Positions 8,244 to 16,356 of a DNA stretch of 64,000 bases are shown here, piece after piece (position 1 is the stretch's first letter; every line of letters starts with the position of its first letter). Below the pieces are notes generated by a model. That model ran no database searches. It worked only from the letters and a program-made list of their open reading frames with translations, and was not told where the DNA came from. Origin of the DNA: Cohnella baijiui. GTDB lineage: Bacteria > Bacillota > Bacilli > Paenibacillales > Paenibacillaceae. The stretch is taken from contig NZ_JAJFOW010000023.1 of NCBI RefSeq assembly GCF_020731285.1, positions 1 to 64,000 of the forward strand, given 5' to 3'. The translations under genes were made by a program, and so were the position numbers.

Positions 8244-9149
8244 GTGAACGCCATCGGCAGATGGTGGCGCCGGGAGTGGCCGCTGCATGCAATGCTCATC
8301 CCGGGTCTTGCCGCCATCCTTCTTTTCAGCTATATCCCGATGGCCGGCGTCGCGATGGCCTTCGAGAAGTTCATTCCGACCAAGGGACTGTTCGGATCTC
8401 CGTTCGTCGGGCTGAAAAACTTTCGATTCCTGATCGACTATCCGGATATCGGGCGTATTTTCTTCAATACGATCTATATCGCCTCCATGAAGATCGTAGC
8501 GGGGCTGCTCGTCCCCATTACGATCGCGATTCTGCTGAACGAGCTCGGAAGGGCATGGATGAAGCGAACGTTCCAGACGCTCGTTTACTTGCCGCATTTT
8601 CTCTCTTGGGTGCTGCTGAGCGGCATCCTGATCGACGTGCTGTCCCCGTCCACGGGGATTGTCAACCAGATCCTCGGGGCGGTCGGCATGAAGCCGGTTT
8701 TCTTCCTCGGCGATAATCGCTGGTTCCCTTATGTCATGGTCGTTTCGGACGTCTGGAAGGAGTTCGGCTTCGGGACGATCGTCTATCTGGCGGCGCTGAC
8801 GGGCATCAATCCTACGCTGTACGAGGCGGCGGAGATCGACGGCGCTGGGAGGTGGAAGCAGACGCTCCACATCACGCTGCCCGGCATGATGCCGATCATC
8901 GTGCTCATGCTGACGCTGAACATCGGCAACGTGCTGAACGCCGGCTTCGACCAGATTTTCAACCTGTACAATCCCCAAGTGTACGAGAGCGCGGACATCA
9001 TCGACACGTTCGTCTACCGGGTCGGGGTGGAGCAGACGCAGTTCGGCTTCGCGACGGCCGTCGGGCTGCTCAAGTCGATCGTGTCGTTTCTCTTGATTTC
9101 GACTTCTTATTTCCTGGCCTACCGCTTCGCGAATTACCGCATTTTCTAA
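8244..9149 (+). CDS. CUT1 sugar ABC permease (LplB-like)
   Basis: A 301-residue inner-membrane permease with six predicted segments. It begins HAMLIPGLAAILLFSYIPMAGVAMAFEKF, typical of LplB/YteP. The ATPase-contact EAA loop reads EAAEIDGAGRWKQTLHITLP and the C-terminus ends in FANYRIF, as in many LplB proteins. Start is GTG 8244, with AGGTGA at 8232-8237. It pairs with the next permease and the preceding binding lipoprotein. No ATPase gene is nearby, so a shared MsmX-type ATPase is presumed. It is closely similar to the leftward permease at 58196-59131. Confidence 0.92.
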   Translation: MNAIGRWWRREWPLHAMLIPGLAAILLFSYIPMAGVAMAFEKFIPTKGLFGSPFVGLKNFRFLIDYPDIGRIFFNTIYIASMKIVAGLLVPITIAILLNELGRAWMKRTFQTLVYLPHFLSWVLLSGILIDVLSPSTGIVNQILGAVGMKPVFFLGDNRWFPYVMVVSDVWKEFGFGTIVYLAALTGINPTLYEAAEIDGAGRWKQTLHITLPGMMPIIVLMLTLNIGNVLNAGFDQIFNLYNPQVYESADIIDTFVYRVGVEQTQFGFATAVGLLKSIVSFLLISTSYFLAYRFANYRIF

Positions 9150-9199
9150 CGGACGGCGGACCGGCGGAAGCGTTCAAGCCCACGCGAGGAGGAGACATT

Positions 9200-10084
9200 T
9201 TGCGCTACAAACTGTCCATCGGCCGCAGGCTTTTCCTGGGCGGCAACGTCGTCTTCCTGACGGCGGTGTCGCTCGGCTGCCTCATGCCGCTCGTTCATAT
9301 ATGGGCCCTGTCGCTCAGTTCCGGCGCGGCGGCTTCGGCGGGCGAAGTCGTGCTCTGGCCGGTGAACTTCACCACGGCCGCCTACGAGAACGTCTTCGGC
9401 AAGCCGGAATATTTGCGCGCCTTCGGCATTTCGGTTCAACGCGTCGTTCTGGGCACCGCCATCAGCATGCTGCTGACGATCGTGACGGCTTACCCTCTCG
9501 CCAAGGACCAGCGCCAGTTTCGGATGAGGACGGTCTACGTCTGGATCTTCGTCCTGACGATCTTGTTCAACGGCGGCCTCATCCCCTGGTATTTGACGCT
9601 CAAGACGCTCGGCCTGATCGACACGATCTGGGCGCTGGTGCTGCCGGGCGCGCTGCAGGTGTTCAACGTGATCCTGCTCCTGAACTTTTACCGCAATCTG
9701 CCCAAGGAGCTCGAGGAGTCCGCGCGGATCGACGGCGCCGGCCACCTCGCCACGCTGTGGAAGATCTATGCGCCGCTCTCGCTGCCCGCGCTGGCGACGA
9801 CAGGGCTGTTCACGATGGTCGGCCATTGGAACAGCTGGTTCGACGGCATGCTGCTCATGAATCATCCCGACAAATACCCGCTGCAGACGTTCCTGCAGAC
9901 GATCGTCATCAATCTCGACTTCCGGTTCATCAAGGCGGAGGACGCCGAGCTGATCGTCAAGCTGTCGGACCGGACCAGCAAGGCGGCGCAGATCTTCGTG
10001 GCCGCCTTTCCCGTCCTCGTCGTCTATCCGTTTTTGCAGCGGTTTTTCATTAAAGGAATCGTGATGGGGAGTGTCAAAGAATAA
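9200..10084 (+). CDS. CUT1 sugar ABC permease (LplC/YtcP-like)
   Basis: A 294-residue permease, partner of the preceding one. It shows the LplC pattern: LMPLVHIWALSLSSGAAASAG near the N-terminus, LFNGGLIPWYLTLKTLGLIDTIWALVLPGAL in the middle, EAA loop ESARIDGAGHLATLWKIYAP, NSWFDGMLL, and the terminal PFLQRFFIKGIVMGSVKE. Start is TTG 9200, with GAGGAGGAG at 9186-9194; the open frame runs further back but has no ribosome site there. This is the last transporter gene before the sensor kinase, only about 30 nt away, so the two-component genes are probably cotranscribed. Confidence 0.92.
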   Translation: MRYKLSIGRRLFLGGNVVFLTAVSLGCLMPLVHIWALSLSSGAAASAGEVVLWPVNFTTAAYENVFGKPEYLRAFGISVQRVVLGTAISMLLTIVTAYPLAKDQRQFRMRTVYVWIFVLTILFNGGLIPWYLTLKTLGLIDTIWALVLPGALQVFNVILLLNFYRNLPKELEESARIDGAGHLATLWKIYAPLSLPALATTGLFTMVGHWNSWFDGMLLMNHPDKYPLQTFLQTIVINLDFRFIKAEDAELIVKLSDRTSKAAQIFVAAFPVLVVYPFLQRFFIKGIVMGSVKE

Positions 10085-10115
10085 CCGTCAACCATTTACA
10101 GGCGGGTGAAGACAG

Positions 10116-11870
10116 ATGACGCGTTTTTTCCGGTTGAGGGATTATTCGATCGTACAGAAAATTATGGCCGCCTTTTTGGCGGTCCTCTTGCCATTGATGG
10201 CGATTACGTGGCTGATCAACGAAAAGGGCTCGGACAGCATTCGGACCGAAATCTCGCAGTCGGTCCTGAACTCGACGCGCTACTACCTGGATGCGCTGGA
10301 CCAGGAAGCGGACCGGATCGTTCGGTATTTGCCGAAGTACGTGACGGACGACGACCTGCTGGAGCTTTCCGCGGCGGGCAACGACTTGTCCTACTACGAG
10401 CGGGCGCAGAGCATCCTGAACATCCAGAAGCGGCTCGCCTTGATGAAGGATTCGAGCCCGTTCATCGAGAAGGCGAAGGCGTACATCCCCCTCTTGGACC
10501 GGACGGTGACGAGCGTGGGATACGAGACCTCCATCGACCGGGAAGAGTACCTCGCGATCCAGCCGAACCGCAGGCGGTACGAGGAGCCCTTCATCTCCTG
10601 GCACGGCCGGCTGTTCATCGGCATGCAGTATCCGGCAAACTCCCAACGGCCTCCGCTGTTCGCCGTCTCCGCGGAGCTGTCGACCGTCAAGCTTCGGCAG
10701 TCGCTGGCCCAGATCGGCGCCTCGCTCGGCGGCAAGAGCGCGATGGTGAATCTCGACCGCGAATGGCATATCCAGAGCGACGACGACCCGGCGTACCTGG
10801 AAACGGTCGCCGCCTTTGCCCGGGAACGGCAGGCCGCGGGGCAAAAGGAAGGATACGCGACGCTGCGCTACGGCGGGCAGCGGTACCTGGCCGTCTACAA
10901 GTATTCGCCGCTTTGGAATGCGTACACGGTGAGCAGCGTCCCCGAGGCGAACGTCCTCGGTCCGATCCAGAAATACCGGGTTTGGTTCTGGTGGGCCTGC
11001 GCGCTGGCCGTCGCCGTCGTGCTGTTTTTCTCCTACTCGCTGTTCCGCCTCATCTATCGACCGCTGATGCGGCTCGTCCACTCGTTCCGGCGGGTCCAGC
11101 AAAACCGCTTCGATCCGATTCCGATCGATCGGGGGCGCGACGAGTTCGGGTACTTGTACGAAGCGTTCAACGATACGGTCCATTCGCTCAAGACGCTGAT
11201 CCGGGACAACTACGAGCAGCAGATCCGCAGCCAGCGTTCCGAGCTCAAGCGGCTGCAATCGCAGATCAACCCGCATTTTCTCTACAATTGCTTTTTCGTT
11301 CTTCTGCGGCTGATCAAGTCGGACCGGCACAAAGAAACGGCTTATCGATTTTGCCTGTACATCGGCGAGTACTTCCACTTCATCACCCGCAACGACGCGG
11401 ACGACATCCCTCTCGAGACGGAGGTGGAGCACTCGCGCACCTACGTGGAGATGCAGAAGATCTGCTACGGCGAGCGGATCGAGGCGAGCTTCGACGTGGA
11501 GGCGCCGGACATCGTCGTTCCTCGGCTCGTGCTGCAGCCGATCATCGAGAACGCCTACAAGCATGCGCTCGGCAACATGCCGGGCAAGGGGGCGCTGCGG
11601 GTGCGCGGCGAGCGGCACGAAGGAGGCTGGGCTTGCTGCGTCGAGGACAACGGCGACGCGATCACGGACGAAGCCATCGAGCAGATGAATCGCAAGCTCC
11701 GGGTGACCGGGCAACCGCTGGAGGAGACGACGGGCCTCGTCAACGTGCATCGCCGGCTTCAGCTCCGATACGGTCCCGGCTTCGGCATCTCGATGATGCG
11801 TTCGGAGCTCGGCGGGCTCAAGGTGCGAATCCTATTCGGCCATTCGACGGCGAACGAACAGACTGCCTGA
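10116..11870 (+). CDS. YesM-like sensor histidine kinase
   Basis: A 584-residue membrane kinase. TM1 is at about residues 10-32, an extracytoplasmic sensor region runs to about 285, TM2 (WWACALAVAVVLFFSYSLF) is at about 290-310, a HAMP-like linker follows, and then the His_kinase domain (pfam06580 type) with SQINPHFLYN near residue 388, phospho-acceptor His included. The HATPase part has QPIIENAYKHALG and VEDNGD. The catalytic G-box (TGLVNVHRRLQLRYG) is present. Known YesM proteins sense extracellular sugars or the loaded binding protein. It is cotranscribed with permeases before it and the response regulator after it (11 nt gap). Confidence 0.92.
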   Translation: MTRFFRLRDYSIVQKIMAAFLAVLLPLMAITWLINEKGSDSIRTEISQSVLNSTRYYLDALDQEADRIVRYLPKYVTDDDLLELSAAGNDLSYYERAQSILNIQKRLALMKDSSPFIEKAKAYIPLLDRTVTSVGYETSIDREEYLAIQPNRRRYEEPFISWHGRLFIGMQYPANSQRPPLFAVSAELSTVKLRQSLAQIGASLGGKSAMVNLDREWHIQSDDDPAYLETVAAFARERQAAGQKEGYATLRYGGQRYLAVYKYSPLWNAYTVSSVPEANVLGPIQKYRVWFWWACALAVAVVLFFSYSLFRLIYRPLMRLVHSFRRVQQNRFDPIPIDRGRDEFGYLYEAFNDTVHSLKTLIRDNYEQQIRSQRSELKRLQSQINPHFLYNCFFVLLRLIKSDRHKETAYRFCLYIGEYFHFITRNDADDIPLETEVEHSRTYVEMQKICYGERIEASFDVEAPDIVVPRLVLQPIIENAYKHALGNMPGKGALRVRGERHEGGWACCVEDNGDAITDEAIEQMNRKLRVTGQPLEETTGLVNVHRRLQLRYGPGFGISMMRSELGGLKVRILFGHSTANEQTA

Positions 11871-11881
11871 GGAGGCGTGCT

Positions 11882-13591
11882 ATGTACACCATGCTGATCG
11901 TAGACGATCTGCCGATCATCGTAGATGGTCTGACGGAGCTGTTCGAGGCGCAGAACCATCTGCAGCTCGAGCTTTTGAAAGCGTATTCCGGGGAGGAGGC
12001 GCTGGCGGTGCTAGGGCAGACGCGCGTAGATATCGTCGTGTCCGACATTCAGATGCCGGGACTGCAGGGCATCGAGCTGCTGCGGGAGATTCGGGCGCAA
12101 TGGCCCGCTTGCAAGGTCATTTTCCTGACCGGTCACAACGATTTTCACTACGTGCAGAGCGCCGTGAAGTACGGCGGCTTCGAATATATTCTGAAGATCG
12201 AGAGCGACGAGAAGATCGTCGGCTCCGTCGAGCGGGCGATCGAACGGTTTGAGGAAGAACGCGTCCAGCAGCAGCTGATCCGGAGGGCGAACGAGCGGAT
12301 GCGCCGGGCGATGCCTTCGCTGCAAAAGGAATATGCGACCGGGATTCTGCAAGGGCATTCGATCTCGGAAGACGGGCTGCAGCGGCATTTTCGGGAGCTC
12401 GACCTGCCATTGCGCGCGGATCGGCCCGTTCTGCTGCTGCTGGGGCGGATCGACGCCTGGACGGAGACGACGACGCCTCCGGACAAGGCGCTGTTCCTCT
12501 ACGCCGTGCAAAATATCGCGGAGGAGGTTCTCGCCCCGCTCGTGCGATGTTATTCCTTCGTCTACGAGCAGACCAAGCTTGTGTGGTTCTTGCAGCCGGA
12601 AGGGGAGGGTGAAGACTCCTGCGAACGTCTCTGGCGGCAATCGCAAACGTACGCCAGCTGCATGCTGGAGACGATCCAACAGACGTGCAAAGAGCTGCTG
12701 AAGCTGCCGGTCTCCTTTGCCATGGGGAGCGAGCCGGTCGACTGGAGCGGCGTGTCCGGCCGTTTCCATGCGCTCAAACTCCGATTCGCCTACGGGATGG
12801 GGCTGTCCGGCGAGATCATCCTGATCGATGCCGACGAACGGCGCGCCGCGGAGGGAGACGAGGCGGGCGGACCGCGCGGCGACGACATTCTCCATCACCG
12901 CGTTCAGTTGATCGGCAAATGCCTCGAGAACGGCCGCCGCGAGGAGTTTTGCCAGCAGTATCTGGCGTTGTCGGAACTATGGGCGGAGGACCAGCCGTCG
13001 TTCGAGCGCAAGATCGAGCTGTTCCATGCGCTCTCGGCGATCTTCCTCGCCTATATCAACAAGAGTCCGGCGCTTCGGGAGCATTTGGTCGCCGTACACG
13101 ACCTGACGCCGCTCATCCGCTTCAGCGAGCCGGATCTGTGGATCTCGCTGCGGGATTATTTCCTGCAGACGGCGATCTGCATATTCGACTGGAACGCCGC
13201 CCGGGGCGCCGAGCTTCCCGCCGAGATCGTGCAGCAGGCGCACCGGTTTATCGAGGCGCATGTCGCGAAGGACATCTCGCTGAACGCGATCGCCGATCAC
13301 GTCGGACTGAATCCGTCTTACTTTTCGAGACTGTACAAACAGATGACCGGGATCGGCCTGTCGGACTACATCAACGAATACCGGAACATCAAAGCGAAGG
13401 AGATGCTGGCAGGCGGCTCGCCGAAGGTCGGCGACGTCGCCGTCGCGCTGGGGTACGGTTCGGCGCTGGCGTTTATCCGGTTCTTTAAAAAGCAAAACGG
13501 ACTGACGCCGCAGGAGTATCGGACGCGTCGCTTGCAGCCGCAACCGGCGAGGCCGGGGGAAAACGAGGAGTTCCGCGACAAACGAAAGTAA
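11882..13591 (+). CDS. YesN-like response regulator, REC plus AraC HTH
   Basis: A 569-residue regulator, partner of the preceding kinase. The receiver domain spans residues 1-125 with acidic pair DD (8-9), phospho-acceptor Asp55 in VVSDIQMPG, and Lys in YILK. A long middle region of the YesN type runs to about residue 450, then two AraC helix-turn-helix motifs (IADHVGLNPSYFSRLYKQMTGIGLSDYIN and VGDVAVALGYGSALAFIRFFKKQNGLTPQEYR). AGGAGG at 11870-11875 overlaps the kinase stop codon, with ATG 11882. It probably activates the promoters at 6373 and 13597, which share a motif; that link is inference. Confidence 0.92.
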   Translation: MYTMLIVDDLPIIVDGLTELFEAQNHLQLELLKAYSGEEALAVLGQTRVDIVVSDIQMPGLQGIELLREIRAQWPACKVIFLTGHNDFHYVQSAVKYGGFEYILKIESDEKIVGSVERAIERFEEERVQQQLIRRANERMRRAMPSLQKEYATGILQGHSISEDGLQRHFRELDLPLRADRPVLLLLGRIDAWTETTTPPDKALFLYAVQNIAEEVLAPLVRCYSFVYEQTKLVWFLQPEGEGEDSCERLWRQSQTYASCMLETIQQTCKELLKLPVSFAMGSEPVDWSGVSGRFHALKLRFAYGMGLSGEIILIDADERRAAEGDEAGGPRGDDILHHRVQLIGKCLENGRREEFCQQYLALSELWAEDQPSFERKIELFHALSAIFLAYINKSPALREHLVAVHDLTPLIRFSEPDLWISLRDYFLQTAICIFDWNAARGAELPAEIVQQAHRFIEAHVAKDISLNAIADHVGLNPSYFSRLYKQMTGIGLSDYINEYRNIKAKEMLAGGSPKVGDVAVALGYGSALAFIRFFKKQNGLTPQEYRTRRLQPQPARPGENEEFRDKRK

Positions 13592-13596
13592 ACAGA

Positions 13597-13652
13597 TGTA
13601 TACGGAATGTAAGCAACGATCTCTATCGATCGTCCGGCGGCGTCCGTACAAT
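13597..13652 (+). promoter_or_regulatory. Promoter of Gfo/Idh/MocA gene with the same candidate activator site
   Basis: TGTATACGGAATGTAA (13597-13612) precedes TACAAT (13647-13652) by exactly 50 nt, the same arrangement as at 6373-6428. The -35 region is not recognisable. This suggests the downstream oxidoreductase gene has its own promoter and belongs to the same regulon as importer module A. Confidence 0.6.
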
Positions 13653-13690
13653 CGGGAGTGACACCGAACGAAAGATGGGAGAGAGCGAGA

Positions 13691-14995
13691 TTGAAGCCAA
13701 TAACAGCGGTGCTGCTCGGCGCCGGCAGCAGAGGAAGATACATTTACGGGCCTTACGCGGAGAAATATCCGAACGATCTGCGTATCGTCGCCGTGGCGGA
13801 GCCGGACGAGATGCGGCGGAGACAGTTCGCCGAGAAGCACGGCATCGGCGAGGACAACGCCTTTGCCTCGTGGGAGCGGGTATTCGAGCAGGGACGCATC
13901 GCCGACGCGATGATCGTGAGCACGCTGGACCGGATGCATTACGCGCCGACGATGAAGGCGCTCGCGCTCGGCTACCACGTGCTGCTCGAGAAGCCGATGT
14001 CGCCGGATCCGACCGAGTGCGTCCGGCTGTCACAGGCGTCGTCGGCGGGCGGCCGGCTGCTCGTCGTCAGCCATGTGCTGCGGTACTCGCCGTTTTGGGC
14101 CGGGATCAAGCGAACGATCGAGGCGGGCGAGATCGGGAAGATCGCGGGGATCCAACTGACCGAAAACGTCGGCTACCGGCATATGACCCACAGCTACGTC
14201 AGGGGCAATTGGCGCAAGAGCGCGGAGACGAGTCCGATGATCCTGGCCAAGTCGTGCCACGACCTCGACATCCTTTCCTGGCTGATGGACGAGCCTTGCA
14301 TCAGCGTGAGCTCGTTCGGCTCCCTGCTGCATTTCCGGGCGGAGCACGCGCCGGAAGGCGCGACGGACCGCTGCATCGACGGCTGCGCGGTCGAGCGGGA
14401 CTGCCCGTTTTCGGCGCTGAGGCTGTACCGGCAGCCGCCGGATCATCCCTGGGCCCGGTACATCACCGGCGACCTGAGCCCGGAAGGGATCGACAAGGCG
14501 CTGCGCGAAGGATCTTTCGGCCGCTGCGTATACCGATGCGACAACGACGTGGTCGATCATCAGGTCGTGAGCCTGAGCTTCGCCAGCGGCGCGAGCGCGA
14601 CCTTTACGATGTCGGGCTTCACCGAGGGCGGCTCGCGGCGGGTGCAGATCATGGGTACGCGCGGGGAGATCACCGGGGATATGGAGGAAGGGACGTTCAC
14701 GCTGTACCGGTTCTCGACCGGCGAGCGGGTCGAAGTCCGGTGCGGCGTCGCCGGAGACGGTCACGGCGGCGGCGACGAGGTGATGGTCGGGGCGTTCGTG
14801 AAGCATGTGCGCGAGTTCGAGCGAAGCGCTGCCGCCGGCCTGACCTCGGCGAGCGCGTCCCTGCAGAGCCACTTGATGGCTTTCGCGGCGGAGCGTTCGC
14901 GGCTGAACGGCGGGCAGGCGGTGCGAATCCCGGAGATGATCGAAGCTTTGGAGGCCGGCGGGCAGCCGGACGCGGACGGGGAGTTACCGAAGTAA
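13691..14995 (+). CDS. Gfo/Idh/MocA-family oxidoreductase with Cys cluster
   Basis: A 434-residue NAD(P)-dependent dehydrogenase-type protein. The Rossmann start is TAVLLGAGSRGRYIYG; LLEKPMS is the family EKP motif (catalytic Lys), and SCHDLDILSWL plus CHDLD cover the substrate-site HxxD region. Two Cys motifs, CIDGCAVERDC (C-x3-C-x5-C) and CVYRC (C-x3-C), are unusual and are conserved in the paralogue at 16353. I start it at TTG 13691, with GGGAGAGA at 13677-13684; an upstream GTG at 13658 has no such site. It probably oxidises or epimerises a sugar taken up by module A. Substrate unknown. Confidence 0.85.
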   Translation: MKPITAVLLGAGSRGRYIYGPYAEKYPNDLRIVAVAEPDEMRRRQFAEKHGIGEDNAFASWERVFEQGRIADAMIVSTLDRMHYAPTMKALALGYHVLLEKPMSPDPTECVRLSQASSAGGRLLVVSHVLRYSPFWAGIKRTIEAGEIGKIAGIQLTENVGYRHMTHSYVRGNWRKSAETSPMILAKSCHDLDILSWLMDEPCISVSSFGSLLHFRAEHAPEGATDRCIDGCAVERDCPFSALRLYRQPPDHPWARYITGDLSPEGIDKALREGSFGRCVYRCDNDVVDHQVVSLSFASGASATFTMSGFTEGGSRRVQIMGTRGEITGDMEEGTFTLYRFSTGERVEVRCGVAGDGHGGGDEVMVGAFVKHVREFERSAAAGLTSASASLQSHLMAFAAERSRLNGGQAVRIPEMIEALEAGGQPDADGELPK

Positions 14996-15001
14996 CGAAT
15001 C

Positions 15002-15127
15002 AAAGAGACATTTATCGGCCATGACAAAGACGTCTTCGGACGTATATAAGGCAGCGACAAGTTCCTGGACATTACCGATTTAAACGAGCTGCCGACAAAG
15101 CTGATCAGAATCATTGCAACAAAATAG
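15002..15127 (+). pseudogene. C-terminal remnant of a VWA-domain (CobT/NorD-like) protein
   Basis: One reading frame translates to FIGHDKDVFGRI, then a TAA (15047), then GSDKFLDITDLNELPTKL ending at TAG 15125. This looks like the tail of a von Willebrand A-type protein of the CobT/NorD-like group, which ends in an xIxDLNxLPxKL stretch. There is no start, no ribosome site and no upstream homology, and one in-frame stop replaces what is normally a Tyr codon. The family assignment rests on memory of the tail motif and is moderate. Confidence 0.45.
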
Positions 15128-15148
15128 AGCACCGCAGCAGTGCTCTAT
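15124..15148 (+). terminator. Rho-independent-like terminator
   Basis: ATAGAGCAC (15124-15132) and GTGCTCTAT (15140-15148) form a 9-bp stem with a 7-nt loop, followed by CATTTATC. It begins inside the stop codon of the VWA remnant, so it was probably that gene's terminator and now ends the oxidoreductase transcript. Confidence 0.6.
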
Positions 15149-15216
15149 CATTTATCCGAAGTTAGGGGAGAGGCATGATCCGGAGAAACCCTCGGACGTT
15201 TGTCCGGGCGCCCTGA

Positions 15217-16356
15217 TTAAACGAAGTTTAAACTGTCCGTATAGGGGAACGGGAGCGGGAACCATTTGGCCGCAGCTTGGCTCCATTCCGCGGACAGCGG
15301 CAGATCGGGCTGGGGGTCGAATAGAAGCGACACGAAAGCCTCGCGGCTGAGTTCGACGTCATGAAGAGTGGGCAGCGATATGATCGCTCTCCCGTTTTCG
15401 CCGTTCTTCACGCTCAAATGCCGGCCGGCGATCGGATCGATCTCCTCGAAGTAGGGCTTCAACTGCACAAATAAAGTTTCCGCATCGAACACATATACCG
15501 TTCCTTGATTCCGTCTTTTTTCCATGGGAACATCGCGCAAGGCTTGGAGCAATTCCTTTTCATACCCTTCCGCCGTAAGCGTCAGCTGTTCCAGACCGGC
15601 GCCAAGCATGACGTTGGACGCGATTTGAAGAAACGCCCCGATCTCGCCGGCCCATTCTACGATGACAGGAGAAGCTCCTTGCGACGAGGGTCCGGGCAAC
15701 GCCACGACGGCGAAAGCGGCGGGATTGCCGTTTCTGTTGGCGACATAGACGCGCTGGGTCATTTTCCGGCTGCTGATATTCGCTTCCGTACGGATCAGCG
15801 CAGAGAAATCCCATAGGCTCATTTCGTAAGCGAACCGGCGTGCGGAAGCCAGACGATGGAGAAGCGGCGTATCCCGGTGAATCGCTTCGGTTACTTGAAT
15901 ATCCGAGAGACGATTCCTCCATGATTCGGCAAAAGCGCGATCGAGCGCGAAACGGTAAACTTCCCCGAATTTCAAACATCCGGACCGGGCGTACAGCGGG
16001 CCGTCACCCGAGACGAGCAGCAGGGAGGCGCCGGCTGTACGTCCGTATGCCTGGATTTCGTCCAGCACCCGGCTTGAGTAGCCGCGATTGCGGGCCTCCT
16101 CCATGCAATATACCGATCCGAGGGAAAAGACGGTTAAGCTGGCGCTCCCTATACGTACATTGGCAGGGACAAGGCCCATGAACGCGAGGAGCTTGGAGTT
16201 CTCGAACAAGCCATGCGAATGCGAAACGGCTTCCGAGAAAATAAACGGAAACGCCGTTCCCATCGAGGACATCCCCGGAGCGCGAAAAATGGCATCGGCC
16301 GCATCGATTGCGGATTTCATCTCTTCTTGCCGGACGAGTCGAATTTCGACGGTCAT
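15217..16356 (-). CDS. GNAT-family N-acetyltransferase (Eis-like two-domain type)
   Basis: A 379-residue protein with a GNAT core in its first 130 residues: IRLVRQEEMKSAIDAADAIF, the beta-strand VFSLGSVYCMEEARNRGYSSRVLDEI (acetyl-CoA loop region RNRGYS), and LLLVSGDGPLYARSGCLKFGEVYRF. The long C-terminal half resembles the second GNAT-like and sterol-carrier-like parts of Eis proteins. Start ATG 16356 overlaps the stop of the oxidoreductase gene by four bases (ATGA), with AGGGAGGG upstream, so the two are translationally coupled and last in the leftward module B operon. An acetylation target, perhaps an amino sugar, is only a guess. Confidence 0.75.
   Translation of the reverse strand: MTVEIRLVRQEEMKSAIDAADAIFRAPGMSSMGTAFPFIFSEAVSHSHGLFENSKLLAFMGLVPANVRIGSASLTVFSLGSVYCMEEARNRGYSSRVLDEIQAYGRTAGASLLLVSGDGPLYARSGCLKFGEVYRFALDRAFAESWRNRLSDIQVTEAIHRDTPLLHRLASARRFAYEMSLWDFSALIRTEANISSRKMTQRVYVANRNGNPAAFAVVALPGPSSQGASPVIVEWAGEIGAFLQIASNVMLGAGLEQLTLTAEGYEKELLQALRDVPMEKRRNQGTVYVFDAETLFVQLKPYFEEIDPIAGRHLSVKNGENGRAIISLPTLHDVELSREAFVSLLFDPQPDLPLSAEWSQAAAKWFPLPFPYTDSLNFV

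Noticed and set aside
10074..11750. Long minus-strand frame (558 codons) opposite the kinase
   Set aside because: Typical antisense shadow of high-GC coding sequence (third-position GC); no ribosome site and no recognisable motif. The same holds for 291-1376, 1576-3090 and 6604-8292 on the minus strand.
10106..13591. Apparent 1161-residue frame over kinase and regulator
   Set aside because: The part before 11882 is out of frame with the kinase and low-complexity; the regulator starts at ATG 11882 with its own ribosome site.
15191..15208. Small hairpin after the GNAT gene as terminator
   Set aside because: The stem is 5-7 bp with a bulge and the T-run is short; not convincing enough to annotate.
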